DNA of 64,000 nt from Rhodobacter sp. (GTDB lineage Bacteria; Pseudomonadota; Alphaproteobacteria; Rhodobacterales; Rhodobacteraceae), in the NCBI GenBank assembly GCA_022824145.1, contig JAJEAY010000194.1, positions 62,001-126,000 of the forward strand, written 5' to 3'. The notes beneath the pieces are model-generated. The model was not told the DNA's origin and did not search any database. It saw only the letters and a program-made list of their open reading frames with translations. How positions within the stretch are numbered: position 1 is the first letter of the stretch; each line of letters opens with the position of its first letter. Below, in pieces: positions 53,160-61,288 of this stretch. The position numbers and the translations under genes were made by a program.

Positions 53160-54152
53160 TTACCGGCGCCTTTCCCTCGGATACGGTCTTGAGGGGCTTT
53201 CCTTCAACAGCCCTCCAACACCCATCGCGGCGATGTCTCCGTCACCCACTTCCAAACCACATGAGACACGTTCCAGCACCCAGTCAGCGCCGTTCAGGGC
53301 AGGTGAACGGGCGCAGCCTGGCAGCCCGATTACCGGCCTGCCGCCCTGATGACCCAGGAACAGCAGGTTGCCCGGATCGACAGGCATTCCAAATCTGGTA
53401 ACCGTCCCGCCCGCCGCGCGAACGGCCTCGGGCGCCACGTCACTCGGATCCGAGGTGGCCGACGCGGTCAGGATCAGCACAAGCCCTGCCCTTGATGCCG
53501 CGACCGCCTCCGCCAGTGGCGAAATCCGATGCGGCACTGTCAATACCCCGTCCATAGCAATGCCAAGCGCTTCGAGCCTGCTTCGGACAGCATTCTCCCC
53601 TTTGCCCGGTCCGGTTCCGGTATCGGTCTGTATCAAGGTTGCGTTCCGGATCTTAACCGGTTGGACCAGCATCGAATCCTGCAGGGATTCCGTTACCCGT
53701 TCGACTGAGAGTCGGGCAATTCCGTAAGAAATGATCTTTACTGTCGCCACCATTCCTCCCCTTCTGGTACGGGCCAGCGGCGGCAAAGTCGCGATGGTGA
53801 TCAACGGGTCAACTCGGTTCGCTGCCTCGATCCGGCTCACATCCAGATTGAGGACTCCGGGAACAGTAGCGTAGAAATTTACCCGACCTGTGCTTGCTTC
53901 CGTCAGCCGCAGTCCGGCGCTGGCGGGGTCGGGAACCATTGCCCGCGCGATCATCGCTGCGGCAGCGTCCTCATCAAGGTCGCCGGCGTCCAGCCGCGCC
54001 ACAATCACGTCCTCGATCCCCGCATCCCGCAGCAATGCCAGATCCGACCCGCCGAGGATCCGACCTTTGCGCAGCTTCCTGCCTGCAACCACAAGCGAAT
54101 GCGCCAGGACCGCGCCCTCGGCGTCCGCGATCGGAACCGGTCCGAACCTCAT
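53160..54152 (-). CDS. MoaB/Mog-domain molybdopterin-binding protein
   Basis: 330 aa. The N-terminal ADAEGAVLAHSLVVAGRKLRKG resembles a MoeA-like beta domain; the central/C-terminal part contains the Mog fold with LILTASATSDPSDVAPEAVR and PGNLLFLGHQGGRPVIGLPG. Probably handles molybdopterin or its cytidylyl form for a xanthine-oxidase-type enzyme. ATG 54152 overlaps the XdhC stop by 4 bp. No molybdoenzyme structural genes are in the window. Confidence 0.85.
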   Translation of the reverse strand: MRFGPVPIADAEGAVLAHSLVVAGRKLRKGRILGGSDLALLRDAGIEDVIVARLDAGDLDEDAAAAMIARAMVPDPASAGLRLTEASTGRVNFYATVPGVLNLDVSRIEAANRVDPLITIATLPPLARTRRGGMVATVKIISYGIARLSVERVTESLQDSMLVQPVKIRNATLIQTDTGTGPGKGENAVRSRLEALGIAMDGVLTVPHRISPLAEAVAASRAGLVLILTASATSDPSDVAPEAVRAAGGTVTRFGMPVDPGNLLFLGHQGGRPVIGLPGCARSPALNGADWVLERVSCGLEVGDGDIAAMGVGGLLKESPSRPYPRERRR

Positions 54153-55135
54153 TTGCCCTGCCGGAGTGCCTGCGTGATCTCCGCCATGATGGAAAGGGCG
54201 ATTTCAGCAGGAGACTTTGAACCGATGTCGAGCCCCACCGGCGCATGGATGCGAGCGATATCCCGGTCAGTAAATCCCTGCTCCTTGAGCCGGGCCTTGC
54301 GCTTCGCGTGCGTGCGGACTGAACCTAGGCAGCCAAGATAGAAGACATCTGAATTCAGCGCCGCGACGATGGCTGGATCGTCCAGTTTGGGATCGTGGGT
54401 CAGCGTTACGACCGCGGTGCGCGCGTCAAGCCCGCGCTCCGCCAAAGCCTCGTCTGGCCAGTCATGCAGAATCCGCTCACCAGGGAATCGGGTCTCGGAC
54501 CCAAACGCCTCGCGCGGGTCGATCACCACGGCGTCATATCCCGCCAACCGTGCCATCGCTACTAGTGGCTGCGCAATATGGACAGCGCCGACCACCGCCA
54601 TGTGCAGCGGCGGATTGTGAATGCCGACGAAGGCCTCGCCCTCAAATCCCGATCTGTCGGATCTGAAGCGCTCGGCAAGCCCGTCGGCAAGCGTTGCGTC
54701 ATTCGTATCCATCAACCGCCGGGACCAAGTTGCGGTCTCAACGGTATACGCCACAGGGCGCCGGTCCGCCCTGGCCGCGCACAGTTCCGCCAGCATTGCC
54801 TCAGAAATCTGGGCACCTACCGGCTCGACCATCACCCTGATGGTGCCACCACAGGCGAGTCCCACATGGAAGGCTTCGTCGTCGCTTACGCCGAATTCAA
54901 GGATGCGCGACGTGCCGTCCTCAAGCGCATCGGCAGCCTCTACGACGACGGCACCTTCAACACAGCCACCTGAGACGGATCCCGCTATCTCCCCTTCACC
55001 GCTGACTGCCAGCTGGCTTCCGACAGGTCGCGGCGCCGATCCCCAGGTCTGAACGACTGTCGCCAGAACGGCGCCTGTGCCAGCACGGTGCCAACGCAAG
55101 GCAATCTCCGGGATGCTGTCAAATTCCTGGGTCAT
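54149..55135 (-). CDS. XdhC/CoxI family molybdenum-cofactor maturation protein
   Basis: 328 aa. The N-terminal XdhC motif TWGSAPRPVGSQLAVSGEGE, SGSVSGGCVEGAVV-like region and the C-terminal Rossmann half VVGAVHIAQPLVAMARLAGY, then YLGCLGSVRTHAKR. Binds sulfurated molybdenum cofactor and inserts it into a xanthine-dehydrogenase-like apoenzyme. First gene of a two-gene operon with the MoaB-like protein. Confidence 0.9.
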   Translation of the reverse strand: MTQEFDSIPEIALRWHRAGTGAVLATVVQTWGSAPRPVGSQLAVSGEGEIAGSVSGGCVEGAVVVEAADALEDGTSRILEFGVSDDEAFHVGLACGGTIRVMVEPVGAQISEAMLAELCAARADRRPVAYTVETATWSRRLMDTNDATLADGLAERFRSDRSGFEGEAFVGIHNPPLHMAVVGAVHIAQPLVAMARLAGYDAVVIDPREAFGSETRFPGERILHDWPDEALAERGLDARTAVVTLTHDPKLDDPAIVAALNSDVFYLGCLGSVRTHAKRKARLKEQGFTDRDIARIHAPVGLDIGSKSPAEIALSIMAEITQALRQGK

Positions 55136-55634
55136 TGGACTGTACGCCGTCGTTCCTGCGGATTAGCCGAATCCGTTGTTCCGCTTCCAGCATAGGACAG
55201 TGTCCAAATCAAGGAAACCGTTCGCGTTCCGTGAATCGGAACGGGCTGGATGAAGTGCAAATGACTGGGAGGATATGGCACTTCCGCGATGCCGGACACT
55301 ACGAGCATAGGCTGCGGACGGCAATCCGGCGCTGAAGCCGAACCTAACTGATTTTCAGGTGGCGTTCCGGCACGGGCGAAAACTCCTGATTGCCGTTCAT
55401 AGAGAGGCAACCAATCATACAGGCTTCGCGATACAGGAAACACTCGCGGTTTCCCTTACGGATGCCGTGTCCGCGGCACCTACGATTCAGCAACCCTTTC
55501 TACCAGAAGTAAAGCCACGTGCCGTAAACATATTCAATTCTGTACATAATTCGTCCACGCCGCACTTTGGAAGGAACCGGATGCGAAGACTCAATTCGCT
55601 TGAACTGCACCGCACAATTCCCTTAGTTCACCGC
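55136..55634. other. Non-coding stretch, no gene seen
   Basis: About 500 bp between divergent xdhC and the GST gene. It holds their promoters. The frame from 55359 that runs into the GST has no family similarity before ATG 55635 (ATG 55581 is an alternative GST start). Confidence 0.5.
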
Positions 55635-56504
55635 ATGTCCTACGAACTCATACTTGGGGACCGCGCCTATTCGAGCTGGTCGCTCCGGGGATGGCTGCTC
55701 TTCACACGCTTCGGAATTCCGTTCAGCCAGAGATTCGTCCGCTTCGCGGACGGCCCGGTCGCGGACCATCTAGCCTCCCTTCCGCCGGCCTGCACGGTTC
55801 CAACAATGATAACTGAAGACGGTGCCGTCGTCAGCGATTCGCTGGCAATCGCCGAAGAGCTGGCAACCCGACATCCCGATGCGGGAATCTGGCCGCGCGA
55901 CTCCCAACTCCGTGCAATGAGCCGAGCCCTTGCCGCAGAGATGCACTCAGGATTTGCCGCCCTGCGCGAGCACTGCCCAATGAACCTGCGCTGTGCATAT
56001 ATCGGTTACGAGCCTCCTGGAACAGTCCAAAGCGATCTCGACCGGATCCAGACGATCTGGAAACATGCGCTTGGAAATTCCGGTGGTCCATGGCTTTGCG
56101 GAGAATATTCGGCGGCGGACGCGTTTTTCGCACCTGTTGCCGCCCGTATTGCTGGCTATGACCTTTCGGTCGGATCGAATGCCCGCGCCTATGTCCAGGC
56201 CCATCTTGCCGACCCTGACTTCCGTCGTTGGCGTGCCATGAGCCTCGTGGACGGTCCCGACCTTGCCAGATACGCACGCGCGTATGAACAATGCGCCTGG
56301 CCCGGTCCCACCCTGCGTCAAGCAGAATTGGTTCGGTCAGGACCATCCGAGAACGCCGCCTGCCCCTATTCCGGAAAGCCCGTCACTCATTTCCTGAAAC
56401 TGGATGGCCGCGTCTATGGATTCTGCAATGCCTTCTGCCGGGACAAGACCGTTGCCGACCCCGAAGCCTGGCCTGCATTCATGGATATCGTCGCTGTCCA
56501 TTAA
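55635..56504 (+). CDS. Glutathione S-transferase with a C-terminal cysteine-rich tail
   Basis: 289 aa. The N-terminal thioredoxin-like domain starts YELILGDRAYSSWSLRGWLL (Ser as likely glutathione activator) with TVPTMITEDGAVVSDSLAIA; the helical domain includes GEYSAADAFFAPVAARI. A tail of about 50 residues reads CPYSGKPVTHF then YGFCNAFCRDKTV, a C-x2-S-G / F-C-N-x2-C-R-D-K pattern that looks like a small metal-binding module. Function of the tail unknown; the GST may conjugate or isomerise aromatic catabolites. Confidence 0.85.
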   Translation: MSYELILGDRAYSSWSLRGWLLFTRFGIPFSQRFVRFADGPVADHLASLPPACTVPTMITEDGAVVSDSLAIAEELATRHPDAGIWPRDSQLRAMSRALAAEMHSGFAALREHCPMNLRCAYIGYEPPGTVQSDLDRIQTIWKHALGNSGGPWLCGEYSAADAFFAPVAARIAGYDLSVGSNARAYVQAHLADPDFRRWRAMSLVDGPDLARYARAYEQCAWPGPTLRQAELVRSGPSENAACPYSGKPVTHFLKLDGRVYGFCNAFCRDKTVADPEAWPAFMDIVAVH

Positions 56505-57047
56505 GCATGCCCGACGCTCACGCTGGACTGCTGCGTGGGGCACCGTATCTGCGGTCACCGCTGTTCATCCGGCTGCCTATACTGGTGGATGATTGAACAG
56601 CATCTGCCTGAAGACCGCAGGCAATGCGGTTTCTTTGCGATGGATTCCAAATACCTGCTCCCCCGCGGGATTCAACGGGTTCGGGCGGGTTTCCCTCGGT
56701 TCTTCTTTCGACACAAAGCGAATTCCGGCAGTCCTCGCGACACCAAAGCCATACTGCGCGGGACTTTCAAAATAGGCGATTGCTGTGTGGGCCAAACGTT
56801 GTCGGTGGATTCGTGCAAGGCATCAGGTAACGGGCCGACTTCCCCACGCGGTCTGTCCGGCTACGCGGACTTTGCCGCAAAGCCAGATTGAGGAAATTCG
56901 AGCCCATCTGCGCGAGTTTTTGACTGGAACTATTGGAAAGACGGTGAGACGGCTCCACATGACCGACCTCTCTGAGGTAAGATCAGGAACCGAACATCGA
57001 ATGGAATCCAGCAGCGCCGCATCATCCTTACCCGCTGCTTCTCTTGG
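56505..57047. other. Non-coding stretch, no gene seen
   Basis: About 540 bp between the convergent GST and ATPase B genes. A minus-strand frame (56577-56795) is somewhat protein-like but has no start signal or known motif. No terminator hairpin was noticed. Confidence 0.45.
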
Positions 57048-58208
57048 CTAAGCTGAAGCCAATCGTTCTAGGGCCTTCATTAGTGGCATCGCCCTAACGC
57101 CGCCCTTCCCGGGAACATCCCTGTTGTCTGCATAGACCAGAATACGCTCGTCCGCATTCAGATCTTCCGTTGCAATATGGAATCCGCGCGTCACCTTCGG
57201 CGACGTCGTCCGCTTGATCTCAATCGCCCACAGCGCACCTCCCGGAAGGTTCAGAACCAGATCGATTTCCGCCCCTGCTGACGAGCGGTAGAAGCCTGAC
57301 ACGGTTCCACGCGGAGCGGCGGCGATCAGGTTCTCAATACAGAAGCTTTCCCAGCTTCCACCGGCGACCGGGTGCCCCAGCAGATTTTCCTGCGTCTCGA
57401 TTCCGAGAAGGGCGTGTGTCGGTCCGGAGTCGCGGATATAGACCTTGGGCGACTTGACGAGGCGCTTGCCGACGTTCGAATGCCAAGGAGGGAGCCTTCG
57501 TACCAGCATAAGGTCAACGAGCAGATCAAGGTACCGCACCACGCTCTGGCCGGAGACGCCAAGACCGGCAGCAAGTTTCGCTGCGTTAAGGATTCCGCCC
57601 TGTTCATGGGCAAGCATCGTCCAGAACCGGCGCAAGGTTTCGGCTGGAATGCGCAACCCGAACGACGGGATATCACGCTCAAGATAGGTTCGGATGAAGT
57701 CCTCCCGCCATCTCAGGCTCGCCTTGCCGCTCTTGGTCAGGAAGCTCTCGGGAAATCCGCCGTGCAGCCAGAGGATGGACGGCGCTTCAGTGCCAGTTTC
57801 CGGCAAGGTGAATGGCATGAGTTCGTGGTAACTGACCCGCCCAGCCAGAGATTGCGCACCTTGCTGCAGAAGAGTTCGAGTGGCCGACCCAAGCAGAAGG
57901 AACTGCCCAGTTCGATGCCCTCTTCTGCGCCGCCGGTCGATCTGGCCACGCAGCGTCTTGAACAGATCCGGCATCAGCTGCACCTCGTCGATCACCACAA
58001 GGCGCCCTGACTGCTCGTCGAGATACAGGTCGGGTTCCTCAAGGATCCGGCGATCGGCAACCCGCTCCATGTCGAGATAGCGAGCATCGCGGTCCTCCGC
58101 GATGTCCTGCGCCAGCGTCGTCTTGCCAACCTGTCTGGGCCCTAGAAGTACGGCGCCCGCGTGGGTGTCCAATGCAACTTCGATTGATGTCCTGTGGGTA
58201 CGTTTCAA
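57048..58208 (-). CDS. AAA_14/DUF4143 ATPase, divergent paralogue B
   Basis: 386 aa from TTG 58208, directly after an in-frame TGA and 6 nt after AAGG. Walker A GPRQVGKTT, Walker B VVIDEVQLMPD, LLLGSATRTLL, then a winged-helix-like AAKLAAGLGVSGQSVVRYLD. The C-terminal PD-(D/E)xK-like core keeps its residues: AEIDLVLNLPGG then WAIEIKRT. Different subfamily from paralogues A and C and no 22-bp array. Instead an 8-bp inverted repeat spans its leader. Divergent from paralogue C across 480 bp. Confidence 0.85.
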   Translation of the reverse strand: MKRTHRTSIEVALDTHAGAVLLGPRQVGKTTLAQDIAEDRDARYLDMERVADRRILEEPDLYLDEQSGRLVVIDEVQLMPDLFKTLRGQIDRRRRRGHRTGQFLLLGSATRTLLQQGAQSLAGRVSYHELMPFTLPETGTEAPSILWLHGGFPESFLTKSGKASLRWREDFIRTYLERDIPSFGLRIPAETLRRFWTMLAHEQGGILNAAKLAAGLGVSGQSVVRYLDLLVDLMLVRRLPPWHSNVGKRLVKSPKVYIRDSGPTHALLGIETQENLLGHPVAGGSWESFCIENLIAAAPRGTVSGFYRSSAGAEIDLVLNLPGGALWAIEIKRTTSPKVTRGFHIATEDLNADERILVYADNRDVPGKGGVRAMPLMKALERLASA

Positions 58209-58210
58209 TC

Positions 58211-58253
58211 ATACCTTGTATTTATTCCACTTCATGGCAAAAATGCAAGGTAT
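58211..58253 (-). promoter_or_regulatory. Perfect 8-bp inverted repeat containing the ribosome binding site of ATPase B
   Basis: ATACCTTG at 58211-58218 and CAAGGTAT at 58246-58253, spacer 27 nt. On the transcript the downstream arm contains the AAGG ribosome binding site just before the TTG start, so pairing of the arms would hide it. It could equally be a DNA operator for autoregulation. Confidence 0.55.
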
Positions 58254-58592
58254 CAAGTTCGAAGTATCGGCCACTGAAAGCACTGCGACCATCTGATCGA
58301 ATGGCGAAAGATTCCCTGTCTCTCCCGGGAAACCAATGCGAAGATCGTCCCGTTCTCGCCAATGCAAGACAGCCATCTCCTGCACCTGAGACGACCCGAA
58401 GGGCATTTGCGGCAACGATGCCCGCAAGGTCAGCTGGCAAAAGTCTGTTACAGAAATCTCACGACTTAAGTTCGGCACTTGACGCGCATCCTGTCTTCGT
58501 GACGACAGGTTCCCGGTAGCCTTCTGCCTGCGGATGATGTTGGAAAAACTGGAAAATCGATCCACAGAAAAACCATTCCGCGGGATGTTTAC
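58254..58592. other. Non-coding spacer between the divergent ATPase genes
   Basis: About 340 bp with no credible gene. Should hold the ATPase B promoter on the minus strand. Confidence 0.5.
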
Positions 58593-58670
58593 TTTCAATC
58601 GGTCAGGTCTAGGCTTTCAATTGGTCGTATTTTGATTTTCAATCGGTCGGGGTTGCGCTTTCAATCGGTC
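58593..58670 (+). repeat. Array of four 22-bp-phased repeats (TTTCAATCGGTC)
   Basis: TTTCAATCGGTC at 58593-58604, TTTCAATTGGTC at 58615-58626, TTTCAATCGGTC at 58637-58648 and again at 58659-58670. Starts are exactly 22 bp apart and the 10-bp spacers differ. The last CAAT is 28 bp before the ATG of ATPase C. The fourth copy falls between a plausible -35 and -10, so occupancy should block transcription. Confidence 0.9.
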
Positions 58671-58680
58671 GGTGTAGAAT
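58653..58680 (+). promoter_or_regulatory. Predicted promoter of ATPase C, overlapping the repeat array
   Basis: TTGCGC (58653-58658), 16-bp spacer, TAGAAT (58675-58680), 10 bp before ATG 58690. The transcript would be nearly leaderless. Repeat 4 lies in the spacer and repeat 3 just upstream, favouring autorepression. Prediction by eye. Confidence 0.35.
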
Positions 58681-58689
58681 TACCGAACA

Positions 58690-59916
58690 ATGTACCCCAG
58701 ATATATCAAGGCAAGGATAGAGGAAGCGCTGACCGACACCCGTGTGGTTCTCATTTCGGGACCGCGGCAGTCCGGAAAAACGACACTTGCGACGGACATC
58801 GCCTCGGACAGAATTCCCTTTCTCACGCTGGACGATACGAACGTGCTGCGGTCCGCAATCAATGATCCTGTTGGCTTCATCCGAGGCCTGGACCGTGCGG
58901 TGATCGACGAAATCCAACGTGCACCGGACCTGCTATTGTCAATCAAGAGCACAGTCGACGATGACAGGACACCAGGCAGGTTCCTTCTGACGGGATCCGC
59001 CAACCTGATGACCGTTCCGAAGGCAGCGGACTCGCTTGCCGGGCGAATGGAAGTGATTCGGATCCTGCCGCTCTCCCAAGCGGAGCTTCTCAGCAAACAA
59101 TCGAACTTCATCGATAGAGCATTCGCGGCGCAAACACCGGCTGCGGATCGATTCATCCTTGGAGACGGTCTGATCGAGACCGTACTTTCAGGAGGGTATC
59201 CAGAGGCTCTTGGCCGGAAGAAATGGGGGCGAAAGCAGGACTGGTACAACAGCTATCTCGACGCCATCGTCCAGCGCGACGTTCGGGACATCGCTCACGT
59301 AGAACATCTCGCCGTAATGCCGAAATTACTGGCAGTTCTGGCAGAGCACTCCGGTCAACTGGTCAACTACACAGGTATCGGCGCGGCTCTTGGTCTGAAC
59401 CATGTGACTACGCGAAAATACGTTAAGGTACTTGAGAGCCTCTATCTGGTGCACACCCTGCAGCCCTGGTTCACAAATCGCCTTAAGCGGCTAACCAAAT
59501 CGCCCAAGCTGCACTTCCTCGATGCGGGACTTCTGGCGGCGATGCGAGATGTTACTCCAGATGTGATCCGGAAAGAAAAAACGGCTTTCGGGACGATCCT
59601 CGAAACCTTCGTATTCAGCGAACTGCGGAAGATCGAGTCCTGGAGCGCACAGAAATGCCTGTTTTCGCATTATCGCGACAAGGAAAAGAACGAAGTTGAT
59701 ATCGTATTGCAGAACCGGCGCGGAGAGATCATCGGGGTCGAGGTAAAGGCGTCTGCGACCGTTTCCGCAGATGATTTTTCAGGAATGCGCAGGCTCGCGA
59801 CGGCTTGCGGCGACAGATTCATCCAAGGCCTGGTCCTTTACGACCACGACCGAACCGTACCATTTGCAGACAACATGTTCGCTGCACCGCTTTCCAGTCT
59901 ATGGAGCGCTTCCTGA
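58690..59916 (+). CDS. AAA_14/DUF4143 ATPase, paralogue C
   Basis: 408 aa, same domain order and length as paralogue A (41076). Walker A GPRQSGKTT, Walker B AVIDEIQRAPD, LLTGSANLM, SLAGRMEVIRILPLSQ. The winged-helix-like middle part reads YTGIGAALGLNHVTTRKYVK, different from paralogue A at the likely recognition helix. The C-terminal PD-(D/E)xK-like core is intact: NEVDIVLQNRRGE then IIGVEVKAS. The family may combine ATP-driven remodelling with a nuclease fold; its biological role is unsettled. The start is fixed by the array, and there is no obvious ribosome site. Confidence 0.87.
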   Translation: MYPRYIKARIEEALTDTRVVLISGPRQSGKTTLATDIASDRIPFLTLDDTNVLRSAINDPVGFIRGLDRAVIDEIQRAPDLLLSIKSTVDDDRTPGRFLLTGSANLMTVPKAADSLAGRMEVIRILPLSQAELLSKQSNFIDRAFAAQTPAADRFILGDGLIETVLSGGYPEALGRKKWGRKQDWYNSYLDAIVQRDVRDIAHVEHLAVMPKLLAVLAEHSGQLVNYTGIGAALGLNHVTTRKYVKVLESLYLVHTLQPWFTNRLKRLTKSPKLHFLDAGLLAAMRDVTPDVIRKEKTAFGTILETFVFSELRKIESWSAQKCLFSHYRDKEKNEVDIVLQNRRGEIIGVEVKASATVSADDFSGMRRLATACGDRFIQGLVLYDHDRTVPFADNMFAAPLSSLWSAS

Positions 59917-60198
59917 GTCCGGCCCGAAAACCGAACCGGCACCGAACTTATTTGTGCTGACGCGCAGTTTCGCCCGATGCTGTCTAGCAAAGGATACGGC
60001 CTCTTCGAGACCTTCCTTGATGCTGTCAGACGCAATCATCGCCGTTCCGCACCACTGAATGCCAATTCGTTCAGCCAATGCGCTCAAGGATGTCGCGAAG
60101 GCGACCGAGAAAACAAGACAGCATCTTGAGGTGCATCGGATGAACCCGTGTCAAGGGTGACTTGCGCAACCGACCATACGCTGTTCTACCGCCGCTCC

Positions 60199-61227
60199 AT
60201 GAAACTCGTCACGAGACACCGCATCAGCACCGGTCTTGCCGCCACAGCCGGAGCGGTCACGTTCCTTGCGCTTGGCCTGCCTCTTCCACTTCTTCTGGGA
60301 CCGATGCTGGGATGCCTTGCCGTCGCGCTGGCCGGCGTAAGGCTGCAGGGAATGGGCGTCATAAGCACCTTCATGCGCACCTTTCTCGGAGTCGCCATCG
60401 GGGCTTCGATAACTCCGGCTCTGATCGCGGAACTGCCGCGCTACGCGCCGTCCCTGCTGATGATTCCGTTTCTTGTCGCGACGATAGGAGGCATCGGATA
60501 TCCTCTGCTCCGCCGCGTCTACAGGTTTGACCATCCGACAGCGTATTTCGCCGCAATGCCCGGCGGCCTGCAGGACATGCTTGTTCTCGGCGCGGAAGCT
60601 GGCGGAAACATCCGCACAATGTCATTGATCCACGCCACCCGCGTTCTGGTAATTGTCACCGTCGCGCCGTTCTTCCTGACGTTGACTTACGGATTTGATC
60701 TCACCGCCCCGCCGGGTGAGCCGGTCAAGGAAGTTCCTGCCATCCAGACCGTGCTGATGGCGGCGGCGGCCATGATCGGCTGGCAGGTCGCCAAGCGGCT
60801 GGGCCTGTTTGGCGCGTCAATCATCGGCCCGATGATCTTAACTGCCGCGCTGAGCCTTTCTGGCCTGCTGTCGCATCGTCCGCCAGCGGAGGTGATCTGG
60901 GCGGCCCAGTTCTTCATCGGGATCACGGTCGGAGCGACCTATTCAGGCATAACCGCAGCTGAATTCCGGCGGGATGTAGGTGCTGGGCTGCTGTTCAGCG
61001 CTCTTGTAGCTGTCATAAGTCTCGCCTTCATCGCGTTGGCCCTGCGAATCACACCTGCAGGCGGACTCGAGGTCATTCTCTCCTTTCTCCCCGGAGGACA
61101 GGCGGAGATGACCGTTATCGCGCTGGTTGCAGGCGCCGACGTAGCCCTGGTCGTGGCCCACCACATTCTGCGCATAGTCGTTATCGTGTTGCTCGCACCA
61201 AAATTCGCCAAATGGCACCACCGCTAG
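60199..61227 (+). CDS. AbrB/COG3180 family integral membrane protein
   Basis: 342 aa, ten or so hydrophobic helices in two internally duplicated halves (GLPLPLLLGPMLGCLAVALA in the first, LGLFGASIIGPMILTAALSL in the second), which defines the Gram-negative AbrB duplication family. MPGGLQDMLVLG and PGGQAEMTVIALVAGADVAL are its conserved loops. Sometimes named ammonia monooxygenase in databases without evidence; a transporter role is more likely. ATG 60199 chosen; 17 extra residues are possible. Alone on its transcript. Confidence 0.88.
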   Translation: MKLVTRHRISTGLAATAGAVTFLALGLPLPLLLGPMLGCLAVALAGVRLQGMGVISTFMRTFLGVAIGASITPALIAELPRYAPSLLMIPFLVATIGGIGYPLLRRVYRFDHPTAYFAAMPGGLQDMLVLGAEAGGNIRTMSLIHATRVLVIVTVAPFFLTLTYGFDLTAPPGEPVKEVPAIQTVLMAAAAMIGWQVAKRLGLFGASIIGPMILTAALSLSGLLSHRPPAEVIWAAQFFIGITVGATYSGITAAEFRRDVGAGLLFSALVAVISLAFIALALRITPAGGLEVILSFLPGGQAEMTVIALVAGADVALVVAHHILRIVVIVLLAPKFAKWHHR

Positions 61228-61288
61228 CGAAGCGGCAATTGCGTCCGGCGAGGCACCGCACTAGGAATTGGTAAGAATGGGGACTCCA

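Noticed and set aside
56577..56795. Minus-strand frame between the GST and ATPase B
   Set aside because: No start signal, no motif and no operon context; could be a decayed remnant.
58593..58670. Phased repeats as a CRISPR array
   Set aside because: Repeats are 12 bp with 10-bp spacers, there are only four, no cas genes are present, and the array abuts a promoter.
59899..60087. Possible 62-aa minus-strand gene convergent with ATPase C
   Set aside because: Composition is protein-like, but it needs a TTG start without a ribosome site, overlaps the ATPase end and matches no family.
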